A stretch of DNA of 36,548 nt from Aphanocapsa sp. GSE-SYN-MK-11-07L (GTDB lineage: Bacteria; Cyanobacteriota; Cyanobacteriia; Thermosynechococcales; Thermosynechococcaceae). Below the pieces are notes generated by a model. It searched no databases. It worked only from the letters and a program-made list of their open reading frames with translations, and was not told the origin of the DNA. Position numbers and translations under genes: made by a program. The stretch spans positions 1 through 36,548 of the forward strand of contig JAHHGS010000116.1 in assembly GCA_019359715.1 (NCBI GenBank), written 5' to 3'. Shown here one piece after another: positions 35,554-36,548 of the stretch. How positions within the stretch are numbered: position 1 is the first letter of the stretch; every line of letters begins with the position of its first letter.

Positions 35554-35578
35554 GGTCGGTGACACGGTGTCACCGACC
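35554..35578. repeat. Perfect 12-base palindrome between convergent genes
   Basis: GGTCGGTGACAC (35554-35565) and GTGTCACCGACC (35567-35578) are exact inverted arms around one G. It lies between the + strand terminase gene and the convergent minus-strand gene. GC-rich arms without a T run on either side fit a dyad operator or packaging/resolution site as well as a bidirectional terminator. Confidence 0.6.
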
Positions 35579-35637
35579 TAAGAGGTTCTGGCGAAATTCC
35601 CAAATCGCGGGAGTCTCCGGCGATTGGGTCTGAGAAT

Positions 35638-35904
35638 TCAGTCAATATACAAGGGCGGCCAAGCTGAATCGATCAGGTTGTCAACCTCCGACAAGCTCAG
35701 CAATCCAGACCTAAAGGCATCATGTGCCCAGTCGCTCAGCAAGTCCCAGGTTTGATAGCGGGCTGCCAGCAGAACCGCCGCTTCGGTTGCAGCGTCTTGA
35801 GAAGGATAGCCCGACTGTTCATCCATGAAAGAATTGTCCACCGCGTCAAATAGCTCGAATCTCCACTCTCTACCGTCGTGGCGTACGGCAACATTGATTC
35901 TCAT
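35638..35904 (-). CDS. Small hypothetical protein
   Basis: An 88-residue protein with a beta-rich start (MRINVAVRHDGREWRFELFD) and a helical, acidic C-terminal half ending SAWPPLYID. Its ATG overlaps the upstream stop (ATGA), so it is co-transcribed with the 169-residue protein upstream. No known family is recognised. Both genes run against the rest of the element. Confidence 0.6.
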   Translation of the reverse strand: MRINVAVRHDGREWRFELFDAVDNSFMDEQSGYPSQDAATEAAVLLAARYQTWDLLSDWAHDAFRSGLLSLSEVDNLIDSAWPPLYID

Positions 35905-36410
35905 CTGGCTAACCCAAACTTCTGAACCGTGCCCAGATACAACGTTGTGGCAATGGTTCTAATACTGTCCTGGTCTTCAATCAGCCCATCAAACTTGCTG
36001 TGAGCCGTCAGATAGCAGAAGCGGTAGAGGTCAGCTTGTCCATCGATATAAGCAGCGATCGCCCGCTTGGTGTCAGCACTGATCGCACTAGTTTGAACTG
36101 GGGCGATGGTGCGTTGCTCATAGTCTTTGCTGACTTGGGATTGTGCTGGCTGAGTGACAACGATATTATGCTTAGTCTTGCCGTTCTTATCCTGGCCCGC
36201 TGGCACCAATTGAACGCGATCGCCCTGCATAATCTGACTCACTTCATCCCCACTCAGAGACTTCCATATCTTGGCTTCCTCAGAACCCTCTGGCTGAGAG
36301 AGGTCAATAAATAGGGTGGGGTAGTAAAAGGTATTGGGTTGATAGGCAGAGGGTTTTGGCTTGCCGATGACTTCAACCCTGGCACTAATCGGATTAACAA
36401 CTTTAGCCAT
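35901..36410 (-). CDS. Hypothetical protein, possibly a single-stranded DNA-binding OB-fold protein
   Basis: A 169-residue protein from the ATG at 36410 (MAKVVNPISARVEVIG). The frame remains open to 36449, but those extra residues are encoded inside the end of an insertion sequence, so 36410 is chosen. The N-terminal half is beta-rich (FYYPTLFIDLSQ and GDRVQLVPAGQDKNGKTKHNIVV), then a Gln/Ser linker and a helical C-terminus. This shape, with the neighbouring replication genes, would suit an OB-fold DNA-binding protein, but no diagnostic motif is visible. The IS end lies 14 bases before the start codon, so the native promoter and ribosome binding site appear displaced. Confidence 0.6.
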   Translation of the reverse strand: MAKVVNPISARVEVIGKPKPSAYQPNTFYYPTLFIDLSQPEGSEEAKIWKSLSGDEVSQIMQGDRVQLVPAGQDKNGKTKHNIVVTQPAQSQVSKDYEQRTIAPVQTSAISADTKRAIAAYIDGQADLYRFCYLTAHSKFDGLIEDQDSIRTIATTLYLGTVQKFGLAR

Positions 36411-36423
36411 GATTAGGGAACTC

Positions 36424-36548
36424 TGACCTTGCCCCGAAAAAGTGGACAATTCCCAAGAGTCGTCAACTCAGGAGAAAGTTCACATGACACAAAAACCCCG
36501 CAGGCTATTTACAGACGAGCAGAAAGCGGAGGCCGTCCGCATCGTCAA
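36424..36548 (+). mobile_element. Left end of an IS3-family insertion sequence (cut by the window)
   Basis: The terminus TGACCTTGCCCCGAAAAAG begins with TG and resembles IS3-family inverted repeats. A transposase OrfA reading frame starts 60 bases inside it. The right end and target duplication are beyond the window. Confidence 0.75.
36484..36548 (+). CDS. IS3-family transposase OrfA, partial (5' end only)
   Basis: The first 21 codons (MTQKPRRLFTDEQKAEAVRI) match the start of the OrfA helix-turn-helix of IS3-family transposases. AGGAG precedes the ATG by 9 bases. OrfA binds the IS ends and is normally joined to the DDE transposase OrfB by -1 frameshifting. The gene is truncated only because the window ends. 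Confidence 0.8.
   Translation, partial: MTQKPRRLFTDEQKAEAVRIV

Noticed and set aside
36411-36449. Thirteen extra N-terminal residues on the minus-strand protein at 35901.
   Set aside because: They are encoded by the IS terminus and cannot be native.
27494-36548. CRISPR array or toxin-antitoxin module in the accessory region.
   Set aside because: No regularly spaced repeat-spacer units occur; the only repeat cluster is the octamer array in the replication gene. No pair of small genes matches a known toxin-antitoxin family.

Overview
The window is cyanobacterial chromosome. The HIP1 palindrome GCGATCGC recurs throughout. The NtcA-dependent nirA-nrtABCD-narB nitrate operon has its cyanobacterial form, with a DUF1830 gene inside it and a fused NrtC. 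A CrhR-type helicase and a PATAN/CheY/CheW/MCP/CheA cluster of the cyanobacterial pilus-motility type are also present. The species cannot be resolved from this stretch.

Layout. (1) 144-3868: a 54-residue one-helix membrane protein gene (-), rimO (+), and a CrhR-like DEAD-box RNA helicase (+) with a long leader and a clear terminator. (2) 4036-12364: a five-gene chemotaxis-type operon (+), in which a degenerate PATAN-REC protein, a CheY, a CheW, an MCP with a TPR head and a hybrid CheA should form one signalling array for type IV pilus motility. (3) 12380-15427: two adjacent P-loop ATPases (-) transcribed from a strong promoter region with four ACGT cores spaced 16-12-16. (4) 15652-16821: thiO (+). 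(5) 16841-26224: nitrate uptake and reduction (-). NrtABCD import nitrate, NarB reduces it to nitrite and NirA reduces nitrite to ammonium; an NtcA box lies at 26401-26414. (6) 26481-27182: a phytol/polyprenol kinase-like membrane protein (-). (7) 27329-27493: tRNA-Tyr and tRNA-Thr.

(8) 27494 to the end is an accessory element abutting tRNA-Thr. On the + strand it carries a tyrosine integrase, an unknown protein, a small winged-helix/excisionase-like protein, a DUF927/zinc-ribbon replication protein, several small unknown proteins, a terminase-like HTH protein and a terminase small subunit. Two minus-strand genes converge on this block. An IS3-type insertion sequence begins at about 36424 and runs off the window. 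No portal, capsid, tail or large terminase gene is visible. The gene content resembles a phage satellite (PICI-like) or a prophage edge. Its most striking feature is 13 exact copies of GGTGTAAC, in both orientations, inside the last 370 bases of the replication gene. Two copies sit in another reading frame, which argues that the DNA itself is selected, as in an intragenic iteron origin.
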